From SAR92 clade bacterium (lineage in GTDB: Bacteria; Pseudomonadota; Gammaproteobacteria; Pseudomonadales; Porticoccaceae): a stretch of DNA of 15,096 nt. Below are positions 1 to 7,326 of the stretch, piece by piece. Position 1 is the first letter of the stretch; every line of letters starts with the position of its first letter. Location of the stretch: the NCBI GenBank assembly GCA_018607545.1, contig JABBBF010000115.1:2033-17128 (forward strand), given 5' to 3'. Position numbers and translations under genes: made by a program. The notes under the pieces are model-generated. The model worked only from the letters and a program-made list of their open reading frames with translations. It ran no database searches and was not told the DNA's origin.

Positions 1-104
1 GAAACTATGGCGATAGGCCAGAAATAGAAGGGTGCCAGAGAGAGGGGCAGCAATGCCCCCGAGACAAACAGGGCAAGAAATCTCTGCCCGCGGGCCAGGC
101 GCAT
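1..104 (-). CDS. lnt: Apolipoprotein N-acyltransferase, N-terminal fragment
   Basis: Only the first 34 codons are visible; the gene runs off the left edge. Lnt is an inner-membrane enzyme that transfers an acyl chain from a phospholipid to the amino-terminal cysteine of lipoproteins, the last step of lipoprotein maturation. The fragment starts MRLARGQRF, continues into a hydrophobic stretch that would be the first membrane segment, and carries LAPFYFWPIAI, which matches the conserved LAPF-x-FWP-type signature near the start of Lnt proteins. The start codon shares one base with the corC stop (TGATG), so translation is probably coupled to corC. The place after corC is the usual one in gammaproteobacteria (ybeZ-ybeY-corC-lnt). 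The identification rests on this short motif plus the gene order; the catalytic nitrilase domain is outside the window. Confidence 0.88.
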   Translation of the reverse strand, partial: MRLARGQRFLALFVSGALLPLSLAPFYFWPIAIV

Positions 105-943
105 CATAGGGTGATTTTCTTTACTTCCAGACTGGTGATTTTGCGCTTATCGCCAGCCACCACTTTAAAGCCAAAGCCGTCTATAGTGATGGTTTCATCA
201 AGGCTCGGCAGTCGGCCAAAGGCGTGCAGAACTAGGCCGCCAACCGTATCGAATTCATCGTCGGCAAGGCCAACGTCAAAGAATTCATTAAAGTCGTCAA
301 TTTCGGTGATCGCTTCCACGGTGAAAATATCGTCGATCTTGTGGCGAATCTGCGCCTGTTCGTGCTCATCGGTTTCATCTTCGATCTCACCGACAATCTC
401 TTCGAGAATATCTTCAATGGTCAGTAGGCCGGAGACGCCGCCGTATTCATCGACCACAATGGCCATATGGTAGCGCTGTTCACGGAATTCCTGCAGCAGA
501 ACATTGAGGCGTTTGCTCTCGGGAATAATGGTCGCAGGACGCAACAGTGACTGCAGGTTAAATGAGCTTTTGTCAGAGAGCAGCAGCGGCAGCATCTCTT
601 TGGCCAGCAGTATGCCTTTAACGTCGTCTGAGGATTCGCCGACCACTGGAAAGCGTGAGTGCTGGGAGGTAATGACCACTTCGAGAACCTGCTCGAGGCT
701 GAAGTCATCTTCGATAATCACCATCTGCGAGCGCGGGATCATGATCTCCCGGGCCTGCTGGTCGGAGACCTTTAGGGCGCCCTCCATAATTTGCAGTACG
801 CTGGCATCAATAATCGATTCGTTTTCGGCGCTGCGCAGCATATCGGCAACATCGTCGCAGTTTTTCGGATTAGGTGAAAAAGCCTGCCCAATCTTTGCAA
901 AGAAAGATTTTTCTGATGTGCTGTTGGATGATTCTTCGTTCAT
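104..943 (-). CDS. corC: CorC/YbeX-family CBS-domain protein
   Basis: A 279-residue soluble protein of the CorC/HlyC family, historically linked to magnesium and cobalt efflux with CorA; later work on YbeX also points to ribosome or RNA metabolism, so the true role is unsettled. The sequence shows a charged N-terminal region (about 1-60), a pair of CBS domains (about 66-190) opening with EIMIPRSQM and containing VDEYGGVSGLLTIEDILEEI (164-183), an acidic linker, and a CorC_HlyC C-terminal domain (about 205-279) with FDTVGGLV. There is no DUF21 membrane domain, as is normal for the short CorC type. A GAGAA ribosome-binding sequence lies about six bases before the ATG. The gene sits 11 bases after ybeY and overlaps lnt by one base, so it is an inner gene of the operon. 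Confidence 0.95.
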   Translation of the reverse strand: MNEESSNSTSEKSFFAKIGQAFSPNPKNCDDVADMLRSAENESIIDASVLQIMEGALKVSDQQAREIMIPRSQMVIIEDDFSLEQVLEVVITSQHSRFPVVGESSDDVKGILLAKEMLPLLLSDKSSFNLQSLLRPATIIPESKRLNVLLQEFREQRYHMAIVVDEYGGVSGLLTIEDILEEIVGEIEDETDEHEQAQIRHKIDDIFTVEAITEIDDFNEFFDVGLADDEFDTVGGLVLHAFGRLPSLDETITIDGFGFKVVAGDKRKITSLEVKKITL

Positions 944-954
944 GATTTTTCTCG

Positions 955-1455
955 TTAGTGACCGACCATGGGTCGATCTGTAGGTTGTTCTGTAGATGGT
1001 TCTGTAGGTTCATAGGGGGGTGGGAAGTCCAGCCCCAACATAATGGCTGTTTCCAGCGCTTCCATCTCTTTGGCATCTGCATCGTCAATATGATCGTACC
1101 CGAGAAGATGTAGTACACCATGGACAATAATATGTGCCCAATGTGCCTTTGAGGTTTTTTGTTGCTCGCTGGCCTCGCGGTTAACCACTGGCGCACAAAC
1201 CACCAGATCACCAAGAATTGGCAGAGCCTCTGGGGTTACCGCATCAAAGGGGAAGCTGAGAACATTGGTAGCACCGGTTTTCCCGCGGAACTGTTGATTG
1301 AAATTGGCACTTTCCTGTTCGTCGACTATGCGCAGGTTGAGTTCAGGGTTATCGCGTTCGTCGCGAATTGCAGCGCTGGCCCAGCGCTTAATACTGCCCT
1401 CGTCCGGTGCTTCTTCAGAGGGGCAGGCCATCTGAATGTCGATAGATAGATTCAT
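955..1455 (-). CDS. ybeY: Endoribonuclease YbeY (rRNA maturation factor)
   Basis: YbeY is a single-strand-specific, zinc-dependent endoribonuclease involved in 16S rRNA 3' end processing, 70S ribosome quality control and the stress response. The 166-residue product contains the diagnostic motif HGVLHLLGYDH, giving the three zinc-binding histidines H112, H116 and H122, and the upstream family block GATNVLSFPFD (61-71). The last 20 or so residues form a tail rich in Pro, Thr and Glu, encoded by three imperfect 12-base tandem repeats and beyond the conserved fold. The gene lies between phoH (29-base gap) and corC (11-base gap), the canonical order. There is no convincing ribosome-binding site ahead of the ATG, but it is the only plausible start, since MNLSIDIQ fits the usual N-terminal strand. 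Confidence 0.95.
   Translation of the reverse strand: MNLSIDIQMACPSEEAPDEGSIKRWASAAIRDERDNPELNLRIVDEQESANFNQQFRGKTGATNVLSFPFDAVTPEALPILGDLVVCAPVVNREASEQQKTSKAHWAHIIVHGVLHLLGYDHIDDADAKEMEALETAIMLGLDFPPPYEPTEPSTEQPTDRPMVGH
977..1012. repeat. Three imperfect 12-base tandem repeats in the ybeY 3' end
   Basis: On the plus strand the units read TCTGTAGGTTGT (977-988), TCTGTAGATGGT (989-1000) and TCTGTAGGTTCA (1001-1012). The length is a multiple of three, and on the coding (minus) strand they encode four-residue units of the type EPTE/PSTE/QPTD at the very end of YbeY. This looks like slippage-driven growth of a tolerated, disordered tail rather than a binding site. Confidence 0.8.
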
Positions 1456-1484
1456 TAGTTGTTTATAGTCGTCTCTTTAATGGC

Positions 1485-2588
1485 CTAGTCGTCTTTTTCA
1501 TGGGCATCATAGGCATCTACGATACTTTGAACAATAGGGTGGCGAACGACATCGCGAGAGATAAAGTGGGTGAAGCTGACTTCTTCAACATCTTTTAGTA
1601 CTTCACAGGCGTGAACCAGGCCGGACTTAACGCCGCGCGGCAGATCGACCTGCGACATATCGCCGGTAATCACTGCGGTTGAGCCAAAGCCGATACGAGT
1701 CAGGAACATTTTCATCTGCTCCCTTGTGGTGTTCTGGCTCTCGTCGAGCAGGATAAATGCGCCATTTAGGGTGCGGCCGCGCATATAGGCGAGTGGCGCG
1801 ATTTCAATGACATTGCGCTCCTGCAGTTTGGCCACCGTCTCAAAACCGAGCATCTCGTGGAGTGCGTCGTAGAGCGGGCGCAGATAGGGATCTACCTTCT
1901 GGGCCAGGTCGCCAGGCAAAAATCCGAGTCTCTCTCCGGCTTCCACCGCCGGGCGCACCAGCAGTATTCGTTCCACCTCGTCGCGCAACAGTGCTTCAAC
2001 AGCACAGGCCACCGCCAGATAGGTTTTCCCCGTGCCCGCTGGGCCAATACCAAAATTAACGTCGTGGGTTTGAATCGCGCGCACATAGCGCTGCTGATTT
2101 AGACCACGAGGTTTAATATTGCCTTTCTTGGTGCGGATAACGGAGAAGCTCTCGACATTGTCGACGGGCTGCACATTGCTGCTGGACGGAGTTTGCGTCA
2201 TAGGCGCCTCTTTTCTGAGTGATGGGCTAAATGATTGGCTGGAATGCTGTAGATTGAGGTGAACTTCCTCTGGGGATAGCTCGGCGTAGTGGGCCGTCTC
2301 TTGGTAGAGGTTGTAAAGCACTTCGCTGGCACACTGAGCTGCAACTGCACCACCATAAACGGCAAAAAAATTGTCTCGCGAGCGAATTTCGACATCGAGA
2401 CGCTGCTCGATTAGGCGAAGATGTTCATCAAATTGACCGCAGAGAGATGCAAGGCGTCGAGCGTCGTTGGGCTCGAGAGTAATGCTAGAGGCAGATGGCT
2501 GGTTATCCAATCTATTCAATAGTGCTGTTGATCCATTATTAGTTGTCTTAATGCAAGCATAGCGCGATCTGTTGAACAGCGTAAACAC
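1485..2588 (-). CDS. phoH: PhoH-family ATPase YbeZ
   Basis: PhoH/YbeZ is a cytoplasmic P-loop ATPase related to the helicase superfamily, encoded next to ybeY and thought to act with it in RNA metabolism. The C-terminal PhoH domain (about 155-365) has Walker A GPAGTGKT (182-189), Walker B FILLDESQN (278-286), RPAVEAGERLGFLPGD, and TGDMSQVDLPRG near 308-319. The N-terminal segment with LEPNDARRLASLCGQFDEHL (38-57) is the usual PhoH start region. A Ser/Pro/Gln-rich linker (about 112-150) joins the halves. The longest frame begins at a GTG (2588) with no ribosome-binding site and an in-frame stop only three codons upstream. Related proteins tend to start just before the LEP block, so a TTG at 2519 or 2510 is a real alternative. 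It lies 77 bases after miaB. Confidence 0.93.
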   Translation of the reverse strand: MFTLFNRSRYACIKTTNNGSTALLNRLDNQPSASSITLEPNDARRLASLCGQFDEHLRLIEQRLDVEIRSRDNFFAVYGGAVAAQCASEVLYNLYQETAHYAELSPEEVHLNLQHSSQSFSPSLRKEAPMTQTPSSSNVQPVDNVESFSVIRTKKGNIKPRGLNQQRYVRAIQTHDVNFGIGPAGTGKTYLAVACAVEALLRDEVERILLVRPAVEAGERLGFLPGDLAQKVDPYLRPLYDALHEMLGFETVAKLQERNVIEIAPLAYMRGRTLNGAFILLDESQNTTREQMKMFLTRIGFGSTAVITGDMSQVDLPRGVKSGLVHACEVLKDVEEVSFTHFISRDVVRHPIVQSIVDAYDAHEKDD

Positions 2589-2604
2589 TTTTTGTTACAC
2601 AGAT

Positions 2605-2610
2605 ATTATA
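2605..2610 (-). promoter_or_regulatory. Perfect TATAAT box upstream of phoH (possible internal promoter)
   Basis: Read on the minus strand, positions 2610-2605 are TATAAT, in the gap between miaB and phoH. The expected -35 position (about 2627-2634) holds only a poor match such as TCATTT, and there is no extended TG. If used, transcription would begin near 2598, only about ten bases before the GTG of the longest phoH frame, which would favour a downstream start for phoH. AT-rich chance occurrence is possible. Confidence 0.3.
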
Positions 2611-2665
2611 AGAAACGCGCTGCTTAAAATGATCGCTTATAAGCATTAGCCTTTATGTAGATAGA

Positions 2666-4003
2666 CTAGAGCAGGTCGCCGCGCAGAGAGTTGGGCAGCG
2701 CCTCGGTGATAGAGGCCTCGACAAACTGGCCAATCAGGCTGTGATCATTGCTGCGGAAATTAACCACGCGGTTGTTTTCCGTGCGACCCTGCAACTGTCC
2801 CGGGTCTTTCTTCGAAATACCGGTTACCAGCAGAGTCTCTTGCTTGCCAACCATGCGGCGGCTGATTTCAGCGGCGTTCTGGCTGATGCGATCCTGAAGT
2901 ATTTTCAGGCGCTGTTTTTTCACAGCTTCGGGCGTGTTGTCCGGCAGGTCTGCGGCCGGTGTTCCGGGTCTGGCGCTGTAGATAAAGCTAAATGAGGTGT
3001 CGAAGCCGATATCATTAATCAGCTTCATAGTTGCCGAAAAGTCATCTTCGCTCTCATTGGGGAAGCCAATAATAAAGTCTGAAGAGATACTGATATCCGG
3101 TCGGATCTCACGCAATCGACGGATCTTTGATTTGTATTCGATCGCCGTGTGGCCGCGCTTCATAGCCATCAGTATACGGTCGGAACCGCTCTGCACCGGC
3201 AGGTGGAGATGGCTGACCAGTTCTGGAATCTGTGCGTAGGCCTCGATAAGTGCGTCGGAAAACTCTACTGGATGAGAGGTGGTGTAGCGAATTCTGTCGA
3301 TGCCATCGATACCTGCCACATAGGGCAGTAGCTCGGCAAAGTCACAGGTCGTGCCGTCGGGCATATCACCGCGATAGGCGTTTACATTTTGGCCCAATAG
3401 ATTAACTTCGCGGACACCCTGTTCGGCGAGGGCGCTGATTTCGGCGAGTACATCGGCCATCGGGCGGCTTACTTCTTCGCCCCTGGTGTATGGAACTACG
3501 CAGAATGAGCAGTACTTTGAGCAGCCTTCCATAATCGAGACAAAGGCCGAAACGCCATCTGCCTCTGGGGTTGGCAGGCGGTCAAATTTTTCGATTTCCG
3601 GAAAGCTGATATCCACCACAACTGTGCCATCACTCTTGCGGGTTTCCATCATCTCCGGCAGGCGATGCAGTGTCTGCGGGCCAAAGACTAGATCGACAAA
3701 GGGTGCGCGCTTGGCGATAGCCTCGCCTTCCTGGCTGGCTACACAGCCGCCGACACCGATAATCAGATCCGGGTTTGAGGCTTTTAAATGCTTCCAGCGA
3801 CCCAGCTGGTGAAAGACTTTTTCCTGGGCTTTTTCTCGTATTGAGCAGGTGTTGAGCAGGATAACATCGGCCTCTTTGGGGTCGTCTGTCGCCACCATCT
3901 GATGACTCTCGCCGAGCAGGTCGCCCATGCGCGCCGAATCATACTCATTCATCTGGCAGCCGTGGGTGACGATATGCAATTTTTTTACTGGTTTCGATGT
4001 CAT
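2666..4003 (-). CDS. miaB: tRNA-2-methylthio-N6-dimethylallyladenosine synthase MiaB
   Basis: MiaB is a radical-SAM enzyme that adds a methylthio group to i6A37 in tRNAs reading codons that begin with U, giving ms2i6A. The 445-residue product has all parts of the family. The N-terminal UPF0004 domain carries the three auxiliary-cluster cysteines C16 (HGCQMNE), C53 (NTCSIREKA) and C87 (GGCVASQEG). The radical-SAM core has C161-x3-C165-x2-C168 ([10 protein letters not shown]) followed by [11 protein letters not shown]-terminal TRAM domain (about 375-445) binds RNA. The length matches the family (about 440-475). It is the first gene of the minus-strand operon and has a good promoter about 40 bases upstream of its ATG. 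No strong ribosome-binding sequence is visible, but the start [20 protein letters not shown] agrees with homologues. Confidence 0.97.
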   Translation of the reverse strand: MTSKPVKKLHIVTHGCQMNEYDSARMGDLLGESHQMVATDDPKEADVILLNTCSIREKAQEKVFHQLGRWKHLKASNPDLIIGVGGCVASQEGEAIAKRAPFVDLVFGPQTLHRLPEMMETRKSDGTVVVDISFPEIEKFDRLPTPEADGVSAFVSIMEGCSKYCSFCVVPYTRGEEVSRPMADVLAEISALAEQGVREVNLLGQNVNAYRGDMPDGTTCDFAELLPYVAGIDGIDRIRYTTSHPVEFSDALIEAYAQIPELVSHLHLPVQSGSDRILMAMKRGHTAIEYKSKIRRLREIRPDISISSDFIIGFPNESEDDFSATMKLINDIGFDTSFSFIYSARPGTPAADLPDNTPEAVKKQRLKILQDRISQNAAEISRRMVGKQETLLVTGISKKDPGQLQGRTENNRVVNFRSNDHSLIGQFVEASITEALPNSLRGDLL

Positions 4004-4041
4004 CGGATTGGTTAATCTTTGATCAAATGTTGAGGTCGAGC

Positions 4042-4069
4042 ATTATAGCTGTGCCCGCTTAATTCGCAA
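4042..4069 (-). promoter_or_regulatory. Predicted sigma70 promoter of the miaB operon
   Basis: On the minus strand a -35 element TTGCGA (4069-4064) is followed, after 16 bases, by a perfect -10 TATAAT (4047-4042). Four of six -35 bases match TTGACA. Transcription would begin near 4035, leaving a leader of about 32 bases before the miaB ATG at 4003. The position between divergent genes supports it; no other element in this gap fits as well for the leftward direction. Confidence 0.65.
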
Positions 4070-4078
4070 CATAAAGCA

Positions 4079-4106
4079 GTGCTATAAGACGTTCTTGTGC
4101 TATTAT
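4079..4106 (+). promoter_or_regulatory. Candidate extended -10 promoter(s) for the DUF1820 gene
   Basis: Two promoter-like boxes of the extended -10 form TGnTATnnT lie in tandem: TGCTATAAG (4080-4088) and TGCTATTAT (4098-4106). The shared heptamer GTGCTAT repeats 18 bases apart. Neither has a good -35 at 17 bases, which extended -10 promoters may not need. The second would give a start near 4113 and a leader of about 30 bases before the ATG at 4144. Either or both may be chance in an AT-rich gap. Confidence 0.35.
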
Positions 4107-4143
4107 TGCGGCCCTTTAACAGCAGCAGATTGTGTGTACTTTG

Positions 4144-4488
4144 ATGTCTAATCAGCCAATTTACAGAATCACATTTTTTAACCAGCAAGAAGTCTATGAG
4201 ATTTATGCCCAGCATGTTTTTCAGAGCGATCTCTGGGGCTTTCTCGAAGTCGAGGAGTTTATCTTTGGTGAGCGCTCACAAATGATCGTTGATCCCGCTG
4301 AAGAAAAATTAAAAAATGAGTTCTCCGGTGTTAAGCGCAGCTTTATTCCGATGCAGTCTGTGGTGCGTATTGATGAAGTGGAAAAGGAGGGCGCCGGAAA
4401 AATAACCGAAGTGTCCGGCTCTGCAGTCGGCAATGTTCGTCCGTTCCCCTTTCCGTCAATGGTCGGTTCGAAACCGATTAAAGATTAA
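4144..4488 (+). CDS. DUF1820 family protein
   Basis: A 114-residue protein that I recognise as DUF1820, a small gammaproteobacterial family of unknown function. Typical features are the start MSNQPIYRITFFNQQ, the block QSDLWGFLEVEEFIFGE, the stretch VDPAEEKLKNEF, and SFIPMQSVVRIDEVEKEG. There is no signal peptide or membrane segment, so it is probably cytoplasmic. I place the start at the ATG because family members begin with a short polar lead before PIY; the frame is open back to a GTG at 4132, which would add four residues. Neither start has a clear ribosome-binding site. It is divergent from miaB and lies 120 bases ahead of gspE on the same strand, so it could be transcribed alone or read into the secretion operon. 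No function can be given from sequence. Confidence 0.85.
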   Translation: MSNQPIYRITFFNQQEVYEIYAQHVFQSDLWGFLEVEEFIFGERSQMIVDPAEEKLKNEFSGVKRSFIPMQSVVRIDEVEKEGAGKITEVSGSAVGNVRPFPFPSMVGSKPIKD

Positions 4489-4608
4489 AATAATAAGATT
4501 GGCCAGGTATCAATACTGAGATAGTTGGTTGTGGTATGACTCAAGCCCATTTTTAATGGCGTGTTATCGCGTTTCAGGGTGTTGAAGTAATGAATTTTAG
4601 AGGTATCT

Positions 4609-6066
4609 ATGACTCAAGAAGCGCTTGATTTGCTCCCCTATGAGTTCGCGCGTGCCAACCGGGTGCTGCGTGATGATGGCGAATTGCTGTTGGGGCCAGA
4701 TGCGCCGGATTGGGCAATCGCTGAAGTGTCCAGAATTACCAGTGGCGACCTTAAGGTTAGCGATATAGCCGACGAAGATTTCGACGCTCTGCTCAGCAAG
4801 CTCTACAGCGGTACGCAGAATTCCTCTGAAGCGGTAATGGCAAATATCCAGGATTTTGTCGATCTTGAGTCTGCTGCGGCAGAGATTGAAGAGGCCGGCG
4901 ATCTCCTCGACGCGGAAAACGATGCGCCAATAGTGCGATTGTTAAATGCGATCCTGGCCGAATCCCTAAAAGAGAACGCCTCGGATATCCATATTGAACC
5001 CTACGAAAAAGAAGCCCTGGTTCGTTTCCGTCTCGATGGCGTTCTACGCACTGTACTGACCCCCTCTATTCAGATCGCGCCGCTGTTGATTTCGCGCATT
5101 AAAGTTATGTCAAAGCTGGATATTGCCGAGCGACGTCTGCCCCAGGATGGGCGCATGGCTGTGCGCCTCGGTGGCCGCAGTATTGACCTGCGAGTTTCCA
5201 CCATGCCCTCAAGTCACGGAGAGCGCGTGGTAATGCGACTGCTGGATAAAGATACCGGAAAGCAGCAGACCAATGACCTAGGTATGCCGGAGAAGACCAA
5301 AGAGCAGCTGCTTGAGCTGATTTCGCGGCCCCACGGAATTATTCTGGTGACCGGTCCTACGGGGTCGGGTAAAACCACTACGCTGTATTCAGCTCTGCAG
5401 CAGATGGATCGCAAGCAGCGCAATATTATGACCGTTGAGGATCCAGTGGAGTACGATCTTCCCGGTATCAGCCAGACGCAGATTAATCTGCGTGCCGGTA
5501 TGACCTTTGCCCGCGGCCTGCGCGCTATTTTGCGTCAGGATCCGGATGTGATTCTGATCGGTGAGATTCGCGATGGCGAGACTGCCGAGATTGCCACCCA
5601 GGCCAGTTTGACGGGTCACTTAGTGCTCTCGACACTGCACACCAATACGGCTGCAGGCGCGGTAACCAGATTGCAGGACTTGGGAGTCGACAGCTTCCTG
5701 TTGGCATCCACGGTGCGCGGTATCGCCTCTCAGCGACTGGTGCGGAAACTCTGTACCCAGTGTCGGGAAAAAGTGCAGCCCAATGAATTTAATCGCAATC
5801 TGCTGCAACTGCCGGAAGGCGCGGAAGTCTTCCAGTCCCATGGTTGCGCCGAGTGTAATAATACGGGCTTTATCGGTCGTCAGGCACTCTTCGAGCTGGT
5901 TACCGTGGATCCTCAATTGCAGACATTGATCCATGAGAATGCCGGCGAACTGGAGCTTGAAAATCTGATTCGTCGCACCGTGCCGAGTATTCGCGATGCC
6001 GGTTTCGACCTGGTTCGTGAGGGTGTCACTACTATCGAAGAAGTTCTTCGCGTCACCAGCGTGTAG
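4609..6066 (+). CDS. gspE: Type II secretion system motor ATPase GspE
   Basis: GspE is the cytoplasmic hexameric ATPase that drives pseudopilus assembly; it docks on the inner membrane through GspL. The 485-residue product has an N-terminal GspL-binding region (about 1-100), then the secretion ATPase core with SDIHIEPY (125-132) and the arginine-rich linker. The core has Walker A GPTGSGKT (249-256), an Asp box around TVEDPVEY (275-282), Walker B DVILIGEIRD (313-322) and a His box HLVLSTLHTN (337-346). A four-cysteine zinc module follows: C382-x2-C385 and C413-x2-C416. The zinc cysteines and long N-terminus favour GspE over a retraction ATPase such as PilT, and the downstream gsp genes exclude PilB. 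An AGAGG ribosome-binding site (4599-4603) is five bases before the ATG. It is the first gsp gene visible on this strand. Confidence 0.97.
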   Translation: MTQEALDLLPYEFARANRVLRDDGELLLGPDAPDWAIAEVSRITSGDLKVSDIADEDFDALLSKLYSGTQNSSEAVMANIQDFVDLESAAAEIEEAGDLLDAENDAPIVRLLNAILAESLKENASDIHIEPYEKEALVRFRLDGVLRTVLTPSIQIAPLLISRIKVMSKLDIAERRLPQDGRMAVRLGGRSIDLRVSTMPSSHGERVVMRLLDKDTGKQQTNDLGMPEKTKEQLLELISRPHGIILVTGPTGSGKTTTLYSALQQMDRKQRNIMTVEDPVEYDLPGISQTQINLRAGMTFARGLRAILRQDPDVILIGEIRDGETAEIATQASLTGHLVLSTLHTNTAAGAVTRLQDLGVDSFLLASTVRGIASQRLVRKLCTQCREKVQPNEFNRNLLQLPEGAEVFQSHGCAECNNTGFIGRQALFELVTVDPQLQTLIHENAGELELENLIRRTVPSIRDAGFDLVREGVTTIEEVLRVTSV

Positions 6067-6068
6067 CC

Positions 6069-7277
6069 ATGGCAGCCTTCGACTACGCCGCTTATGACAC
6101 CGCCGGCAAAAAGGTAAGCGGGGTTATAACTGCCGACTCCGAACGCCATGCCCGGCGCCTGCTAAAAGAGAAGAGCTTACTGCCCTCGGCGGTAAAAGAA
6201 GTCAGTACCTCATCGCAAGCAGTGAGCAGCGGTGGTCGCGAGGCGCGGGTTAATAATTTCGATCTATCACTGCTGCTTCAGCAACAGGCGATTCTTATTC
6301 AGTCAGGCCTGCCCCTCGAAGATGCGTTGCGCATGACCATTGAGCAGGCGGAAACGGAAAAGCAGCGCCGCATGTTACAGAGCTGGCGCAGTGAAATTAC
6401 CGAGGGCCGAAGTTTTTCCGAGGCCCTGCGTCGCTCGCCCTATAAAATTCCTGAAAGTGTGGTTGCCGGTATCAGTGTCGGTGAGGAGAGCGGCCACCTA
6501 CACGAAGTACTGATGCGGCTCGCCGAAGATATTGAAACCAGCGCGGAGAATCGCAAGACCATCAGTCGCGCGATGATCTATCCGGCAACCCTGATTAGCA
6601 CCTCAATTATTGTTGTGGCGATTATGATGGTCTGGGTCGTGCCAAAAATTACCGCTATCTTTGCCAGCTCTAACCGCGAGCTGCCGCTGATCACCAGAAT
6701 TGTTATCAATGTCAGTGAGTTCACCCAAAGCTATGGGTTGTATGCCCTAATTGTGGCATTCGGGTTATTTGTCCTGTTTGCTCAGGCAATGAAAAACCCT
6801 CAGCGCAAAGAGCGCTGGCACGCCTTTATGCTGTCTTTGCCCGGCATGGGTCGCTGGATCCGTATGGCCAATATAGCCGACTGGTCGCGCAGTCTCGGTG
6901 TGCTGCTGAATAACGGTGTGCCGGCTCTTGCCGCCTTAAAAATCTCTTCATCAGTCGTTAATAACTTGCATCTTCGTCGCAAGATGGAGGGCGTGACCGA
7001 GGCTATGCGCCAGGGTAGCAGTATGCAAAAAGCACTGCAGGATGGCGATCTGGGCAGTGGCTTCCTGGTTCATATGGTGGGTAGCGGAGAGGCTTCCAGT
7101 GAGCTGGATAAAATGCTTTTGCGGGTATCGGAATATTATTCACTGCGTCTAAGTAATGCAGTAGAAGTATTTTTGAAGTTGATGAATCCGCTGCTGATTA
7201 TTTTTATGGGAATGATCATCCTGTCCGTAGTGGCCGCAGTGATGCTGCCAATTATGGATATGAACAATATGATTTAA
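6069..7277 (+). CDS. gspF: Type II secretion system platform protein GspF
   Basis: GspF is the polytopic inner-membrane protein at the centre of the T2SS assembly platform, working with GspE, GspL and GspM to lift pseudopilin subunits. The 402-residue product shows two T2SSF repeats. The first has LLLQQQAILIQSGLPLEDAL (68-87) and VVAGISVGEESGHLHEVL (131-148). The second repeats the pattern with DWSRSLGVLLNNGVPALAAL (271-290) and VGSGEASSELDKML. Three hydrophobic segments are visible at about 172-192, 222-241 and 370-394. The length is the family norm. It starts two bases after the gspE stop and has no clear ribosome-binding site of its own, so reinitiation coupled to gspE is likely. Confidence 0.96.
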   Translation: MAAFDYAAYDTAGKKVSGVITADSERHARRLLKEKSLLPSAVKEVSTSSQAVSSGGREARVNNFDLSLLLQQQAILIQSGLPLEDALRMTIEQAETEKQRRMLQSWRSEITEGRSFSEALRRSPYKIPESVVAGISVGEESGHLHEVLMRLAEDIETSAENRKTISRAMIYPATLISTSIIVVAIMMVWVVPKITAIFASSNRELPLITRIVINVSEFTQSYGLYALIVAFGLFVLFAQAMKNPQRKERWHAFMLSLPGMGRWIRMANIADWSRSLGVLLNNGVPALAALKISSSVVNNLHLRRKMEGVTEAMRQGSSMQKALQDGDLGSGFLVHMVGSGEASSELDKMLLRVSEYYSLRLSNAVEVFLKLMNPLLIIFMGMIILSVVAAVMLPIMDMNNMI

Positions 7278-7313
7278 GTAGCGGTTAATTAAAGTTTTTA
7301 GTGATTAAATTTT

Positions 7314-7317
7314 GAGG
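7314..7317 (+). promoter_or_regulatory. Ribosome-binding site that sets the gspG start
   Basis: GAGG at 7314-7317 touches the ATG at 7318 and partly precedes the upstream TTG (7312), so it cannot serve either. It lies nine bases before the ATG at 7327, the only in-frame start with suitable spacing. Confidence 0.65.
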
Positions 7318-7326
7318 ATGTCACAG

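Noticed and set aside
111..473. A 120-codon open frame on the plus strand across corC, with others such as 504-983 and 1159-1449
   Set aside because: They lie opposite well-recognised genes, have Ser/Arg/Thr-rich shadow composition and no family resemblance; they are antisense shadows.
1456..1500. Repeated GACGACTA (minus strand) around the phoH stop and ybeY leader
   Set aside because: Two eight-base copies, one within the terminal Asp-Asp codons and stop, are easily due to chance.
2635..2644. Perfect ten-base palindrome GCTTATAAGC between miaB and phoH
   Set aside because: It is AT-rich, lacks a loop or T-tract suited to a terminator, and a single copy gives no case for an operator.
4012..4215. 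A 67-codon minus-strand frame across the miaB/DUF1820 gap
   Set aside because: It overlaps the DUF1820 start and the predicted miaB promoter, has no ribosome-binding site and resembles no protein I know.
4546..4561. Hairpin-like CCAT-TTTTA-ATGG sequence ahead of gspE
   Set aside because: The stem is only four pairs with a bulge beyond it, and no T-tract follows, so it does not support a terminator for the DUF1820 gene.
4489..4608. Search for a gspE promoter in the 120-base gap
   Set aside because: Boxes such as TATGAC (4535-4540) lack a partner -35 at suitable spacing, and no sigma54-type GG/GC pair was found; nothing could be supported.
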